In this document: in pieces, positions 9,792-24,859 of the stretch
Layout: each line of letters starts with the position of its first letter
How positions within the stretch are numbered: the first letter of the stretch is position 1
Source: Naganishia liquefaciens
Taxonomy: Eukaryota > Basidiomycota > Tremellomycetes > Filobasidiales > Filobasidiaceae
NCBI GenBank assembly: GCA_013423385.1
Contig: BLZA01000030.1
Coordinates: 620,001-684,000 of the forward strand
DNA length: 64,000 bases
Direction of reading: 5' to 3'
The notes under the pieces: model-generated
Told to the model about the DNA's origin: nothing
What the model saw: the letters and a program-made list of their open reading frames with translations, nothing else
Databases searched by the model: none
Program-made: the position numbers and the translations under genes

Positions 9792-11602
9792 CTACTCGGT
9801 CATGTTAGTGTCTTCGCTACCTTCTTCATCGCTGTTGCCAATATCTCCAGCTGCGAAAGCCATCCTGACAACTTCTTCCCTCATTTCTATGTCGAACTGG
9901 CGGATTGCGTCTTCCGGTTGAGGAGCTGGTAAGTTACCCGGGAAATACCAGAATGGACCGTTAGGCGATAGCTGCTCCCTTTGCACGGCGCTCCAGATCC
10001 CGACGATCCCGCGTCTACTTCCCCTTCCGCCGACCTGGACACCAGTCAGGCGCCATCTGTCTTCGCCCGCCATCCCAACGACCCAAGTCCAGCGCACCTG
10101 CGGCGGGTTATCGTTTGTCAGACAGACACTTCCTCGGATCTCTGATGTGATACGCTGATGAGCGGCATAGTGATTCACACCATGAAAGTGGAGTACCGGC
10201 AAGAGATCCGAGTGAGGGAGAGGACTAACGACGTCATCCCTCTCCGGTTGTGAGTTGGGCTTCCGACCGCATCGCAGTTGCATTGTCATATAATTGCCCA
10301 CGGCCTCGCTGTATTGCTCGATGTTAACTGCCAATGGCTGGAAGTTGTATCGCACCCAATCTTGATAGCTACACCGTCGTCAGCGCAATACAAAGCACGG
10401 TCCATCTTTCAAAACTCACTCCATGAACGCATATGTCCCTCGCCATGTCCCTGTGATGTCAGCCCAATCCAGAAGCTCTGTTTCGCTAAGGCCCGCCAAA
10501 GGCTTGCCCACACATCCTCTTACACCTAACTCCGTCGGTATCTTGGCAAGACGCCAACTATCGCTCGATGCCCATCCCAGCAGCCCAGGAAGCTCTGCGT
10601 AGCTGTGCTCGCGGGCTTCGTTAACGTTGAGCTGCATCAGACTTGCAATCGAGTCTAGCATCGTCCAGTTCACGTTGCCATCGTCGTTGAACGGCCCCCA
10701 GTCATTCCAGTCGTCGAAATTGCCGGCGTTATACACCGTCTTCCGGTGTTGGCCCATGATATAGCGATACTCGTTGCGTGCCATTTGCACCGCCGCACTA
10801 TCCGGGCCGCCGCCATGTCGGACTTTGGCCCGATCCAGCATGCGACGCTCAGCCTCAGGCGCATTCCACCCGTGCAGAAGATTGAGCTGTGCGATACGGT
10901 CGAGCAATTCATCTGATAGCTGTAACGTCTCTTGGCTCGGAGTCGCAGCATGACGGGCCGGACGCCTCATGCGAGTTTGAATGTACTGCAAATATATTTC
11001 CCAGAACGCTGATGAAGAAAGTGCGCGCTGGAGCTCTTGGACATTCCGGGCCGTCTCATCTGGTGCGGCCCCGAAGTACATTGTAAGCAGTGTCCTCGAC
11101 ACCAGCTCGATGTCCGAAGGAGCTATCTCCTACGTTCCCAAATCTGCGTTAGCGAGCAGCCTTACGAGATCTCAGAATCAACAGCTCACCGTTGGAGCAG
11201 TATAAGAATCCTTGCAGATCTGCTGGACTCGATAGCGATCGATGACCTCGGCTTGCCAATCGACATCCAGCGCGCGTTCAGGTAAGATGTAGAATCCGGA
11301 ATCAGGGTCGTCGTACAGTGCTTGATGAACCTCGCGCCATAAAACCTTGTCCGGGTTCTGGAGATGGACGAGGCGGATTAGCTGACGTCATTTCGACCTG
11401 ATTCGCCCCTGACATCCGCTTTCGTAGCTGAATGTGATTCGGGATGACCCACTTGATATATGATATTACGGAAGAGGCAACATGTAGCCGCACAAGCTGC
11501 TAGGCCAGAAGCGTCCGCGATTCCAGCAAAAATGAAGACATGCTCGAGGAGCTCTGGTGCGAGGTCTTGAAGATTGAGGCGTTCATTCGTGTCTGACTGC
11601 AT
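9792..11602 (-). CDS. F-box domain protein
   Basis: Four exons (11453-11602, 11190-11381, 10420-11129, 9792-10368) give about 542 residues, and all junctions keep phase. The N-terminus LQDLAPELLEHVFIFAG...CLFRNIIYQ is an F-box at about residues 10-50, the Skp1-binding module of SCF ubiquitin ligases. The remainder is a fungal C-terminal region with DWADITGTWRGTYAFM joined to DYQDWVRYNFQP across the last intron, which I associate with fungal F-box proteins of unknown target. No WD40 or leucine-rich repeats are seen. The C-terminus is acidic. It shares a 326-nt divergent promoter region with MED7. Confidence 0.8.
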
Positions 11603-11928
11603 TGAGCTCGGCCTTCAAGCTGGAGATGATTGCCAAAGTTGTGTCCAGTTCTCTTGATCTGATTCGATCTGTGTGTATCTTGATGTGTATTCTCTTAGAT
11701 ATCGAATGGAGATTGAAGCAGATCATCGAGCCGCACAGATGAGCTCGCCGCGTGATCTACAGCCAACTCGGCCGGCTCGGATCGCGGTTCCCCGCAAACG
11801 GACATGAAGCGACAGCAACTCCGAACCTCACTTGATTCGGGATCACGTCGATGTTTCACCTGTACGTTAACGTTCTATCACAGTGTACATTCGCTGTATG
11901 CACCCTGAACTTCCGTATCAGAAGCAAG
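11603..11928. promoter_or_regulatory. Divergent promoter region, F-box gene / MED7
   Basis: A 326-nt gap separates the divergent starts, so both promoters must lie here or extend into the genes. I see no specific factor site I would name. Confidence 0.4.
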
Positions 11929-13103
11929 ATGGACCCTATCGAGACAGCAGGCAACGCTGATGCAGGACCATCTCAGCCGAGACCGGCGGACTCACAACCG
12001 GCAAACATCACGGTACTGGCCAATAGGCGGTTTCCGGTCCCCCCATCCTATTATACCGAGTTCACGCCAGAACGTTGGAAGAAATCTCAACGTCTTCGAG
12101 CCGCTGGAGCGCTTCCAGGAAAAGGAAAGGAGAAGGCTTCGGAAGGTATCATTACTGATACGGAGGAATCATACATGAATGTAGACGCCGAATCAGACGA
12201 GCAGTCACATCAACGAACCGACGTCAACGACTTGGCCATCTTTCGGCCGCCCCGCCTGGACTGGGTCAAACGAGAGACCACGTGGAACGCATTTGGACGT
12301 GTGTATCAGGTGAATGAACTATGTCTAAGGCCGCGAATGCTTGCGCTCATATCCTTTCCATTGCCGGCACCGATAGAGGAGACCAAAGGCCTTGACGGCA
12401 GAACAGCTCGGTATCCCAAATTTCAAACCACAAGATGTCGAATGTATGTATCAGATCTTTCCTTCGTCACCTATGAAGTTACAACTTGTTCTCCTATGCA
12501 TCAGTATCGGACAAACAATATATGCACCTGCTTCTGCGCTCGATAATCCACACAAAGCTCAAACTTCTCGAGACATACACAAAGAGCGTGAGGCCAACGT
12601 ATGTTCTCGAACAGCATTTCGGAATACCTCATGAAGGAGAACATGTAAGTCCGCTGTGGATATACAGCCCAAGGCACATTCACCGATTCCTGGCTCGTTC
12701 CGCCTACAGTATGTTCAGCACATGTCGAATCTGGCGGCAACGATGTTGACGATAGCCAACGGTCTGAGAGAAACTCAAGTGAGTTTTCATGGCTTCGAAT
12801 CTTCGATGGACAAGTTGGCTGATGATTGTTGCTGAGCAACAGGCACGGCTCACTCTGGAACTGACCATCAGACGGCAGATTGATCGCCGCAAAGAGCAGA
12901 CGAGAGTGTTGCGCGAGTAAGTGCTTCAGTTCATCGAAGTTCATCGCTGATGGCTTTCTTCTCTTCCCCCCTACAGAAAATGTGCAGAAATAGCCGCCCG
13001 CCTCACGTCTTTGCAGCAGGAAGTGCACAGCAGCGGGGTCATTTTAATCGCGGGCGCAAAGGGGGAAGAAATCGACTCAATGCATAAGATGGACCTATCA
13101 TGA
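11929..13103 (+). CDS. MED7: Mediator subunit 7
   Basis: Six exons starting 11929-12309, 12377-12443, 12505-12644 and 12710 onward; phases agree throughout. The N-terminal FPVPPSYYTEFTPERWKKS and FRPPRLDWV match the two proline-rich binding blocks of MED7 (PPPxxYxxFT and a later PPxP). RRPKALTAEQLGIPNF matches the xxRPLxxxGI block. The C-terminal half is helical (LLLRSIIHTKLKLLETYT, then NLAATMLTIANGLRETQARL), corresponding to the part that forms a coiled coil with MED21 in the middle module. MED7 bridges Mediator modules and supports RNA polymerase II transcription. A Ser/Asp-rich linker of about 60 residues is inserted between the first two blocks. Confidence 0.85.
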
Positions 13104-13704
13104 ACTTGCAGTTGTCTCTCGCATCTCGATAGGCAATTCTTTCCGGCGATCACTGTATCGCAGAGTCCAGTAGCGCAGGACGACGTCGTGTGGTAATATC
13201 CAAGCGAAAGCGGTGATCTTCACTTCACGCCATCGTTTGCCTCGTCATACGCCTTTAGCTGACATTCTCACTATCTGCCCTTGCCTCTGCGTCGTCGGTG
13301 CGCTGTAGCAATGAGCATTAGCTGAGCTGTCAATCACTTCTCGGGGTCGTCGGAAAGATATTTGTATATGCCCCAGACCCCAATGCGTATGATGACTCCG
13401 TGATGGAAGGCGAAATTTGTTCCATCAAGTGATCCGCTAGGCCCCTGAGAGCGCGCCCATTCTGAGGGACAATGGAATCAACAAACAAGCGAGGGGGAGA
13501 TAATCAGGAGGAAAGGAGCCAAACAATTTGCGAGGCGCCCTATTTTGTTTGTTGATGCGGTAGATTCCCGTACCACATAGCATGAGCAGGGTATGCTCTG
13601 GTTGTCCGTGAACTATCGTCTTGTTTTCAGCGTTCGAGTGTCGGGGTATAAGGGGAAGTAGCAACTGAATATCGACACCAGCTTTCCAGATTCTTGTATC
13701 CGTC
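13104..13704. other. Intergenic, no supported gene
   Basis: About 600 nt between MED7 and the next start. A minus-strand frame of 89 codons at 13437-13706 has no motif and overlaps the next promoter, so I do not call it. Confidence 0.4.
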
Positions 13705-14522
13705 ATGCTCGCATCTTCTCATCCTGGGCCTTCGCCACTTGCGATCTCGCATCAACCGAGAAACGAACAGTCGCCTGATTTGGAAGCCAAGATGTCTAGT
13801 ACCCTACTACGAATCTTCGTCACTCTCCACGACGATGGCTGCCCTTCATTCGAGGTCGCAGCTCCTTCGGGCGTTCTTCACTACCTCTTTCCCCCACTCA
13901 CGACTCCTGGATCGGACGCTTGTCCATTCGTTATTCAGCACATTCCCACAAGCAAGGATGAACTTGTCGCGGATCTGTCACAGGTCCTCAACACTCGCCA
14001 GCTCAAGCCCAACGAGGACCATTTTAGGATCCTGCCATCTGCGGCCTTGCTCCGAGAACGATTAGCACAGCAAACTCCGCTTTACCCTCCGCCGGCCGCG
14101 CACCCAACTCATCTCCGAGTCTCACGAGATCGAGCTCCTATCGACCGCGACCCCGAGCTGGTTTCCCTTGCCGGTTACCGCACGATCTGGGTTCATCCTT
14201 CGGACATCTCGAGTTATCTCGTGGCGATGGGATTCCGGTACATTGGCAGTCACGTCGAATCATGTGGCCCGAGATCACCAGGAGACATTTGGGACATACA
14301 CACTTTTGTCGGTGGCGAGAAGCTTAATAAGCTGCTGTATTCAGTTCCTTCTTTGTCAACGTCGCTGTCGACGCAATCTTGTGACGAGAACATCGCAACT
14401 CCAAGGGCTGGACCGCGTGTGACATTCCGGGAAGAGGACTGTGAGTCGTGCGCTTTGTAAGATGAACTGGAAGTACTGACTCGGAATCACTGCTGTTTGT
14501 GTGTGCAGTGATCAAGATGTAA
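13705..14522 (+). CDS. Hypothetical protein
   Basis: Two exons (13705-14440 and 14509-14522), the second adding only LIKM before the stop, give about 249 residues. An internal Met at 13792 (MSSTLLRIFVTLHDDGCPSF) is an alternative start, since the first 29 residues are low complexity. The sequence is globular-looking in places (YRTIWVHPSDISSYLVAMGF, GDIWDIHTFVGGEKLNKLLY), but I do not recognise a family. The intron at 14441-14508 has good splice sites. If it is retained, translation stops after EDCESCAL instead. Confidence 0.6.
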
Positions 14523-14876
14523 AGCTTCTTGAGCAAAAAGCATCAGCTGGAGCGAAGATCAAAGAGTGGGGATTCGCTGGCCGGAGAATGTAGACAGGGG
14601 TGACCTGGTGGCAAGAGCGTTGCGGGCGCTTAACGTAACACGCGAAAAGATCGCAGAACACCATGGTAGATCCGTCGCGTGATCCGTCGCGTCAAAGCTT
14701 AGAAAACTGGATTCCTGCGCCGACAATCAGACATGTGAAAAGTTCCATCAAACATGATTCCAGCTTGACCAGGTCTGATATTACATGCGCTACACTACGA
14801 GACAATGGCATTAAGCAGATTCGGATCGCCGCTCTCTCCGCCTCCGTTGGCAAAATACGGAATGAATTGAGATACC
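14523..14876. other. Convergent intergenic region
   Basis: About 350 nt between two convergent stops. Nothing recognisable is present; it should hold the two 3' untranslated regions. Confidence 0.4.
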
Positions 14877-17002
14877 CTAGTCGGAGGCGCCATCGAGCTC
14901 CATGGTGTTCGCTGCAGCCTTCGGAGGCGCATACTCCAGATTCGCGACGATACAGGGCCAGACCTCTTCGAAGCCTTGATGCCTTCCCTGTCGAAGATCG
15001 ATCCAGATATTCCGCATGGCAGTCGAGCTCTTAATCTCATTCCAGTGCTTCAACAGATATGCAATCTCCACCTGAAGAGTGATAGAAAGCAAATAAGGCA
15101 AAGCTGCGAGGTCGATGGACATGGATCACACACCTTACGAACTTCCTCATATGTTGCGCTGAATTGAGAGAATACCTCGTAGGGGATGTTCTGAGGGGTT
15201 AACTGAGCGACAATATGCTGAAAGGCTCGTTGTCGCAATGAGGGCAGGTCTAGTTTCTGGATGACGTCGAGCGAAAATGATGTCAGCAGTTCTGATGACA
15301 TATCTTATTGTGAACTCACGTCTGCGAGACGGAAAATCGCTTTCGCGCTACAAGGTCTCGGAGCGTTTTCTGGCCATTCGTCGCGCCCCTCCCTCTCTGC
15401 CATCCAAGCTTTTATCCATTCCGTCCTGCCGGAACCTCCGCGGTCCGGAAGTGATGTGGTACGATTATGACTGGCTCGTTCCGAAGTCCTAACCCCAGGG
15501 TGATCGCCGTTGGGTTCAGGCTCGACAGCTATAAAAGATGAAGCCAAGGGCGCGAAAACAATCTCGTCGGAATAGAGGTAGAAAATCAAGGCTTGCCAGG
15601 AAGCGTATGCGGCATCTCTAATGACAATTTTAGTCTTGGGAGGCCCTGTGTTGCAGGTGACTTTGTTCGATGGAATCCTTGCAGTAGGCCAGTCTTCACT
15701 ATCCGATCGCATTTCGTCCTCGATGTCGGAATCATCCCACCCGTACAAGTCGGACTCGGATGCAGGCGTGTCAGAACGTGACTGAATTTGAGAAGAGTTG
15801 AGAAAGACCGAGGAGGCCCGCTGCAATCTACTTACTGGTGGATCGTTGCCTTCAGAGAACGTTCCGGACAGCAGATCTTTGAAGAACTCGCCGCGCATCA
15901 AAATTTTCTTGTTAGCCCAAATCTTGCGGAAATGACGTTGAGGGACGGTGAGAGGGTGGTTAGAGTGTGTCGATGTCGTTTCTGCCGCACTCGTCCTTTG
16001 CATGGGCCGCGTCATTGTACTTTGCTCCTGTGGTTCTGCTTCGCTTAAAGGACTCGCTGAAGGCGAAGTGCTGGCTAGAGGTGGACCAATTTGCGCGATT
16101 GTCGTGGTTGTTGTGTTTGTGGTTGTTCGCTCGTTGTCATCTTCTTGCCGCACCCCATTCTTCAGAGTTGAGGTGTTCTGGGCATTTCTGTATCTGGAAC
16201 TCCTTGATGGTAGCCAAAATTCCACGTCCGAATAGGTTTCGTCGTCAAACAAGCTCGCGAAGGAATCAACAACCGCTTTGGGCACAAGTTTACGAGCACC
16301 AGTCACAGCTCCATTCCCGCCTGCCACACCCTTCCAGCCGCCTTCTGAACCTGTCCAGCGCTCACTTTGTGCCGGAAGGGCATTGGCGGTGGGTGAGGCA
16401 TTGCTGGGCAGGGCGCTATACAAATTGAGCCATGCGCCCGCCGGTGGACAAGCATTCGATGAGACCGTGCATGTGATGACGAAAGCGTCCGCTTCTCGAA
16501 CGGCTGGTGCTAAATAGTAGAGAGTATCTCGCCGTGCAAAGCTAGAGAAGCGTCGACACCGGGTGTTAGGGTCGACTGACCAAATAGCATGTATACCCAT
16601 TACCTTTGCCATCCCCAGTTCACAGTCTTGGAGCTGAATATGTGGTTCGCAGCTTCCTTTGCGGTCAGCTGAAGACGGATAGATCAGGGTAGAGCGGAGT
16701 AAAGCGGACTCATGCATGACCAACAACATTGGGAGGAGGACGCTTTCTAAATTGCAAATGGCAAGAATGAGAGACCAGTCATAAACCTTTGAGCGGCTAA
16801 TTCTTGCTTACGTCTTGACCTCGAACCTGAAAGCGAATAAACCCTTCCGTTGCCACTTTCCCTTGATGCTGTGTGCCTTCTCTTCGTCCGTCGCTACCGC
16901 GCTTAAGTAGAAGCTGGAGTATTCGCCGAGGCCGCTATTAGGCTGGCCGGGAGGTGGGTTGGTCACAGATGTGTTCGGAGTTCCGGCTTGCGGTGAAGTC
17001 AT
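14877..17002 (-). CDS. BTB/POZ domain protein with MATH-like N-terminus
   Basis: A multi-exon minus gene from the ATG at 17002 to TAG at 14877-14879. The N-terminus (FAFRFEVKT, then HIFSSKTVNWGWQSFARRDTLYY and ADAFVITCTV) has the pattern of a MATH/TRAF-like beta fold. The BTB domain starts at SLFDDETYSDVEFWLP, is interrupted by about 80 Thr/Ser/Gln-rich residues, and resumes with RKIWANKKILMRGEFFKDLL and YASWQALIFYLYSDEIVF. The tail (RQRAFQHIVAQLTPQNI, KVEIAYLLKHW) is BACK-like helical. MATH-BTB proteins usually act as CUL3 substrate adaptors, which is an inference here. A 54-nt intron after NDPP stays in frame if retained. Confidence 0.75.
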
Positions 17003-17717
17003 ATATCAGCGAAGAAGGATTTTTATGAGTGGTGATTGATTACAATTCGGATAGCTTTCAAGGGAATGCCCAATTCAGTGCTCGTCGAGGCGCGTCTTTT
17101 GGTACTCTGGCTCACAAGATGACCTCCCAAAGATTATCAGGATCACCAAAGACTGCGCTTTTGACACACTTTCTAATGACCGCCATCAGTGCGTCAGTCC
17201 GGTGATGCTGAACTCACGACTTGGCGATTGCTATAAGCTTACGACTTGGTATCTCCTCTACTGTTGTTGAAGATCTCCTTCAATCCAGACAGTTCCCAGT
17301 TGAGAGTCACGCTTTGCGTTTCTGCAAATTCGAGTCCAGATGGCTCGACCGTCGGCAAAGTGTTCATAGGGTTCACTGCGGGCGGAATGCTGGAATCAAC
17401 AGACTGGTCACAGAAACAGAGATATGAAGAGGCTTACTACTCGCGGAAGTGGGTTGTCCAATGTTCATGATGCGTTCAAGGGTATGGCAAACCACTGATG
17501 CAATACTGATGCAATATGCCACCCCAGTCCATGGTCAAAGGACACCCAAAGGACCAGAACGATGCCCTCATCAAACAGATCATCATCCGATTGCTCTTGA
17601 ACCACATACAGCATATATATATAGATGTGTTTCACGCTGTTTAGCATCCGATATTCGTCATATGGTATCGCTGCACTAGCTGCTGCACTGTACGACGTGT
17701 GCTACTACTGTACTTGT
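17003..17717. other. Intergenic, no supported gene
   Basis: About 715 nt upstream of the BTB gene and downstream of APC2. It contains short frames only and an AT-rich TATATATATA run near 17612. Nothing else is recognised. Confidence 0.4.
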
Positions 17718-20700
17718 CTACTCGAGCTGTTCCGCCAATCTCCATCGGTCCAGCCCAACGCATTCCACAAGTCCATTCCGAGTAACAGCACCGAGGAAAC
17801 GCTCGAGATTGTTCCTTGACTCGCTATACGAAGGCAGGCAGGATAAAGCGGCATGGATCTGCTCGGTGGAAAGTTCGTACTTGGCGGCGAGAAGACCTAA
17901 GAAGGTATAGATGGGAGTATTTTGTTCGGTATTATTCGTGCTGCGATACTGAACATCTTCTAACGTACCTTGTATTTCCTGCATTAGTCATATTACGGAC
18001 AAGTCGGAGTTGAGTTCGGGGTACGGGCAAGGAATGGAGTACCCACCGGCCAGTGTTTCTCATGCAGATCCTGTTGAATGTCCTCGACGCTTTCCAGATC
18101 AATCGCATCTTCGACGGCTGCTCCGTCATGCGACATGATGGGTCAAGTCAACGGTATTCTAAAAATACTGAGGTCATAGACATACGCATGTTTTCTCCTG
18201 CATCCTGCTCAGTTCCGCCATCTGCCGATACCTCCTGTAGAACGATCAATCCCTCTGAATCGCTACGGAAGACGCCGGCGTTGATCCAGTGATCAACTGC
18301 ATGCTGCACTTGAGCCTGATCTTTGTGTCTCAATCTCTTCGTCAAAGTTGCCAAAGTCATCCGATCTTACATAACGGTGTTAGCGATTTCTAGGCATTGT
18401 AGTTCGAAATCGGCTTTACTGACCACGCTTCGCAAATGCCTCGAGCACAGCAGCCTGGAGCAAAGTGACCTCGAGATTCAGGCGCCGATCTTGCAATTGT
18501 ACCTCAACCGCGACTGTGCCCTGACGATAGAACTTGAGTTTCTTATCCTGCCTGAACCTATGATATGCGTCGCCGTATTGATTCTGTATCCTAAGGGTCA
18601 TGAAACGGCGCATCAGCGAGAGTCAGATTCGGAAAACTGCTGGACGTACTTTTGCAGCTTTTTCGGCAGTCGAAACTTCGGTTCCTTGATAGCTGGCCAG
18701 TACAGGTGAGAGAGAATTTTGGGTTTGACCGGAAGCTACCAGAGTGAGGTGTTAGCCAGGGGTAAAGTCGGGGATACTGTACTGACAATATGATCAGACT
18801 GAACACGATTGTTCGTTCTCTTCGAATCAGACAGATCCTTCAGCATGATATCACAGACATGTAGGGCAGCGTCGCCAAATCGCAACTTCAGCTTTTCGAT
18901 CTCCATGATCTTCGCAGAGAAGGGCGATATCAGTACGATTCAATGCCAAAAAAAAAGACCTTGCTCACTTCTGCGTCAATGTCATAGTCGTGCGCCACCA
19001 GTAGACGTTTTGCTAGCCACTGCTGCAGCTCGATCACGATGATTTCACGAGAATCGTACATGCCGACCAAGGTACTGATGATGTCGCTAGCCTTCTGACT
19101 CTTGAACTCTGTACGACGGCGAAGGATCGGTGTTAGCTATGTCCTCGGTATCACGAGACAATGTTATCGCACCAGGCGCAGCGTCAATAGGTTCCGGGTC
19201 CCAATTGGGATTTGACCAATCTTCCGCTTGCTCGTGTTGAACCTGGATCGGCTTTATCTTGTCCGGTTGGTCCTCTCCTGCTTCTGTCAGATCGTTACCG
19301 TCAACCAGCATGCTGACGATACAGCTGATCGTGTCCTTTCTCTTCCTGTCGGAAGCGTCGAGTCAGCCTAGAGATATACATAGAAAGACGGGCACACGAA
19401 CTTCAGATACTCCTGAATAGGACCAGTGATTGCATACAGCAAAATTCCCGAAGAATCGATGATCTTGACCGCTCGAATAGTTGACACATAGTGGGTAATT
19501 ATGTCTCGAGTCTCCGCGCCTGGGTGCAGTAATCGCTTGCGAATGCTTGAGAAAGAACCGTTGGCGGGCATGTCGAATGTCTCGCATACGACTTACGAGG
19601 AACCCATCTCTTCGATCATTCTAGCGCGTTTGATAGGTTTGTGGATAGCAGAGCAGTCCTGATCGTTCTCGTCAGCCCGCGAATTCGAAGCTGCATACCA
19701 GGTGAAGATTTCATACCCGTATATCCTCCAAGCCTGGCCGAGACTCTGGAAAGTCGACGATGATCGGAAACAGCTCCTTGACTCTGGATGAGAGATGTAC
19801 GCATTAGTTAAGCCGGCCGGAAAGGCAAGAAAGACACTGACCTGTGTTCAAAGAGAGCCGATTGCAGAGCATAATCAATCCGTGCATCGATATTTGCCTT
19901 TCTCTGGTAGTCTCTCTCGTTTCCCCCTAAGAATTGGTTACGGGGAGTGTAAATTTCGCGAAGAGGTGTAACATGACGAATGTCTTACCGTTGATATAGG
20001 TGTACAGCCAAGTCACGACCTGACGCTGGACCTCCTTGCGGAGAGTAGCGAGCATAGGTCGGGACCAGGAACTCAATTCCTCCTCCTGCTGTTCCTCTTC
20101 TGCCATGGTGACATCTATTTCAAGATCTGTCTCGCCCTTTACCAAACGCTCTATCCGTTCATAAGCCAAATCCACCAACATGCTTGAGTATTTAGGCAGG
20201 TATCCCAAACGATGCAATTCTTTGTGTGGTTTGAGAACCGCCAGGTGCAGCCTGTCATCTGCTGGCTCCCGATCGGCCGACCCGTATTTGACTTTTTCCA
20301 ACGGGGGTAGGGTTGCTCGAAAATAGATGTTGAGATACCGATGGAACTTTGAGGATCGGGTGTAGCTGTGCAAAAGTCCCTGAAAATGGCCGATATAGGT
20401 ATTGCAGAGGTTATAAATCGGTATTGGCCTTCCCGCTTTTTGAGAGAAATTCTCTTTATGATCAATCAAGCTGAAGAGGCCGTCGCTTAGGACCGCTCGT
20501 TGTAGCACAGGCCGAACAGCTTACAAGAGTTCGATGTGCTTTAGAGGTCGATTCCAGCCGCTCTGCCACAGGATCAGCGTATCGAATAAGTTGCTCATCA
20601 TGCGAGCAATGTTATAAGCCTCGGCGTCTCCGAATTCGGACTGTTTAACATGGGTTGAGCTCGAGCATTCTGGCTTTTTGCAGCGAATGTCTTACATCAA

Positions 20701-21292
20701 CGCTCGCGAAGTGCTGTTCAATGTCGTTGATAACGAGGTGAAACATTACCGACACTTCTTCTGTATCATAGCATGGGTAACCTTAAGCACAAGTGCGGAG
20801 ACTATCATACGTAATGCTCACGCAGGAAATCTGCCAGAAGGGAGGCGATTTGATCCGCTCTGGTATGCAGAACGCAGGTCTGGAGTGCATCTATGACCTC
20901 TGCATTCGCTGTGACACATTTCTCAGTCAAAGGCTTCGACTTGATGTCCTGGTACGAGGGGGATATGGCTCACGAGCTTTCTGTTTTCCTGAAATACGGA
21001 TATTTCGGGGGGACAAGTATGCAGCCATTGTGCTGTACGCCTGAGATTCGGCGTCAGTCCGAGCGGTATCTTAACGGTATCGGATGCGGCTTACCTTGCC
21101 CATTGCCCGTTCACGCTGAATCCACCCCGTGTCTGACAACTCGGGCACGATCTCCGTTGGAGGTCTGAGCGTGTCCTCCGCTTGATATCCATATTCTGCC
21201 GGTGAAATCATCTCTTCATCCTCCTCATCGGAGACGAGCATTCCATACTCCTGGAGCATGTTGTGCAGATCGATACCTGTCGAGCTGAACAT
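17718..21292 (-). CDS. APC2: Anaphase-promoting complex subunit 2 (cullin-like)
   Basis: A gene of about 16 or more exons ending in RWRLAEQLE at 17718. Recognisable APC2 blocks in order: helical N-terminal repeats (EKCVTANAEVIDALQTC; SEFGDAEAYNIARMMSNLF); RLLHPGAETRDIITHYVSTI with EYLK; the linker EDWSNPNWDPEPIDAAPG, close to the EDWVPDPVDADPG block of animal APC2; the cullin-homology MLKDLSDSKRTNNRVQSDHI; and a C-terminal winged helix (ELSTEQIHAALSCL). APC2 pairs with the RING subunit APC11 to form the catalytic centre of the APC/C, which ubiquitinates securin and cyclins. The 5' end is unresolved: I give the ATG at 21292, but frame-open sequence continues upstream (LLNWRPGRGK) and another ATG lies near 21729. 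Confidence 0.85.
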
Positions 21293-21806
21293 CTTGCCTC
21301 GACCGGGTCGCCAGTTCAGAAGATTGGGCTAAAGCGAGAATGTTTGGTGATTAGTTGTCAGTTGGGATACGCTGGGTGCTTGACGATAAACTGCGATAGA
21401 CCGCTAATTTTGGAGAAACCTCGCTTCTGACTGGCCTTCGTAACAGTCCCGGGTGTCCCTTAACAGCTCTTCCCGGCGTTTGTGTATGATCGCGAATGAG
21501 TCGTGTCAGGAGGTAGTGGGAGCTGTACTGAATGAGAAGCACTACAGGAATCCCTTAACGAACCACAAAGTAAACAATGTTTCACCTTCGCAATTACCTA
21601 ATACTCTAGCGGTTCCGTCTCTCGTGGCCAGAGATTTTGAGGCGCGATCGCTTTCTGATGTCTCGCGAAACCTCCTTGTTCACCAGCCTGAGAGGCGAAA
21701 GTGGGGATCGTTGGAACTTTCACAAACATTTTGAAGCGACTGTCATTGCCGTCGGTGCGAAAGTCCTACCGCCGTTGGTTTATATCGCAAAGGAACCGCA
21801 GTCAAA
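21293..21806. other. Divergent gap APC2 / PRP43, possible extra APC2 5' exons
   Basis: About 510 nt. It holds open minus-strand frames (21351-21542) that might be APC2 5' exons, and a plus-strand frame at 21453-21734 that I do not trust. No splice chain to the first firm APC2 exon could be fixed by eye. Confidence 0.35.
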
Positions 21807-24522
<2,716 letters not shown>

Positions 24523-24859
24523 GTGTCGATTGGTTGCGTTGTATCTGTGCACATAGCAATGGTCGGTGAGAGCGCAATTCATGTAGACCACACGGGCCGC
24601 ATCGTTCCAATCTCGGATGGTCATTGACCCAAATAAATGGCTGATGTTCCATCCAGTGTCCCGTACACTCGTCTCTCGTCGTGATCTGCTTTCCGCTGCG
24701 GGGGCACCCGGATCAGGAATAGCCGGTCGGTGGTCCTTATGGAGAACTCGCCCTGCCGATGTGATATCGGTCGATGTTGGCATAAAGTGATTCAGTTGGG
24801 AGCGTGAGCCACGTCGCGCTATCCCAGAGAAGGATTGCTCTCAAGACGTCTGTCCATCC
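24523..24859. other. Intergenic PRP43-PEX3
   Basis: About 340 nt between tandem genes. Nothing recognised beyond the expected terminator and promoter. Confidence 0.4.

Noticed and set aside
21453-21734. Plus-strand frame upstream of PRP43
   Set aside because: PRP43 has a strong own start at 21807, and this frame has no motif and overlaps possible APC2 5' sequence on the other strand.
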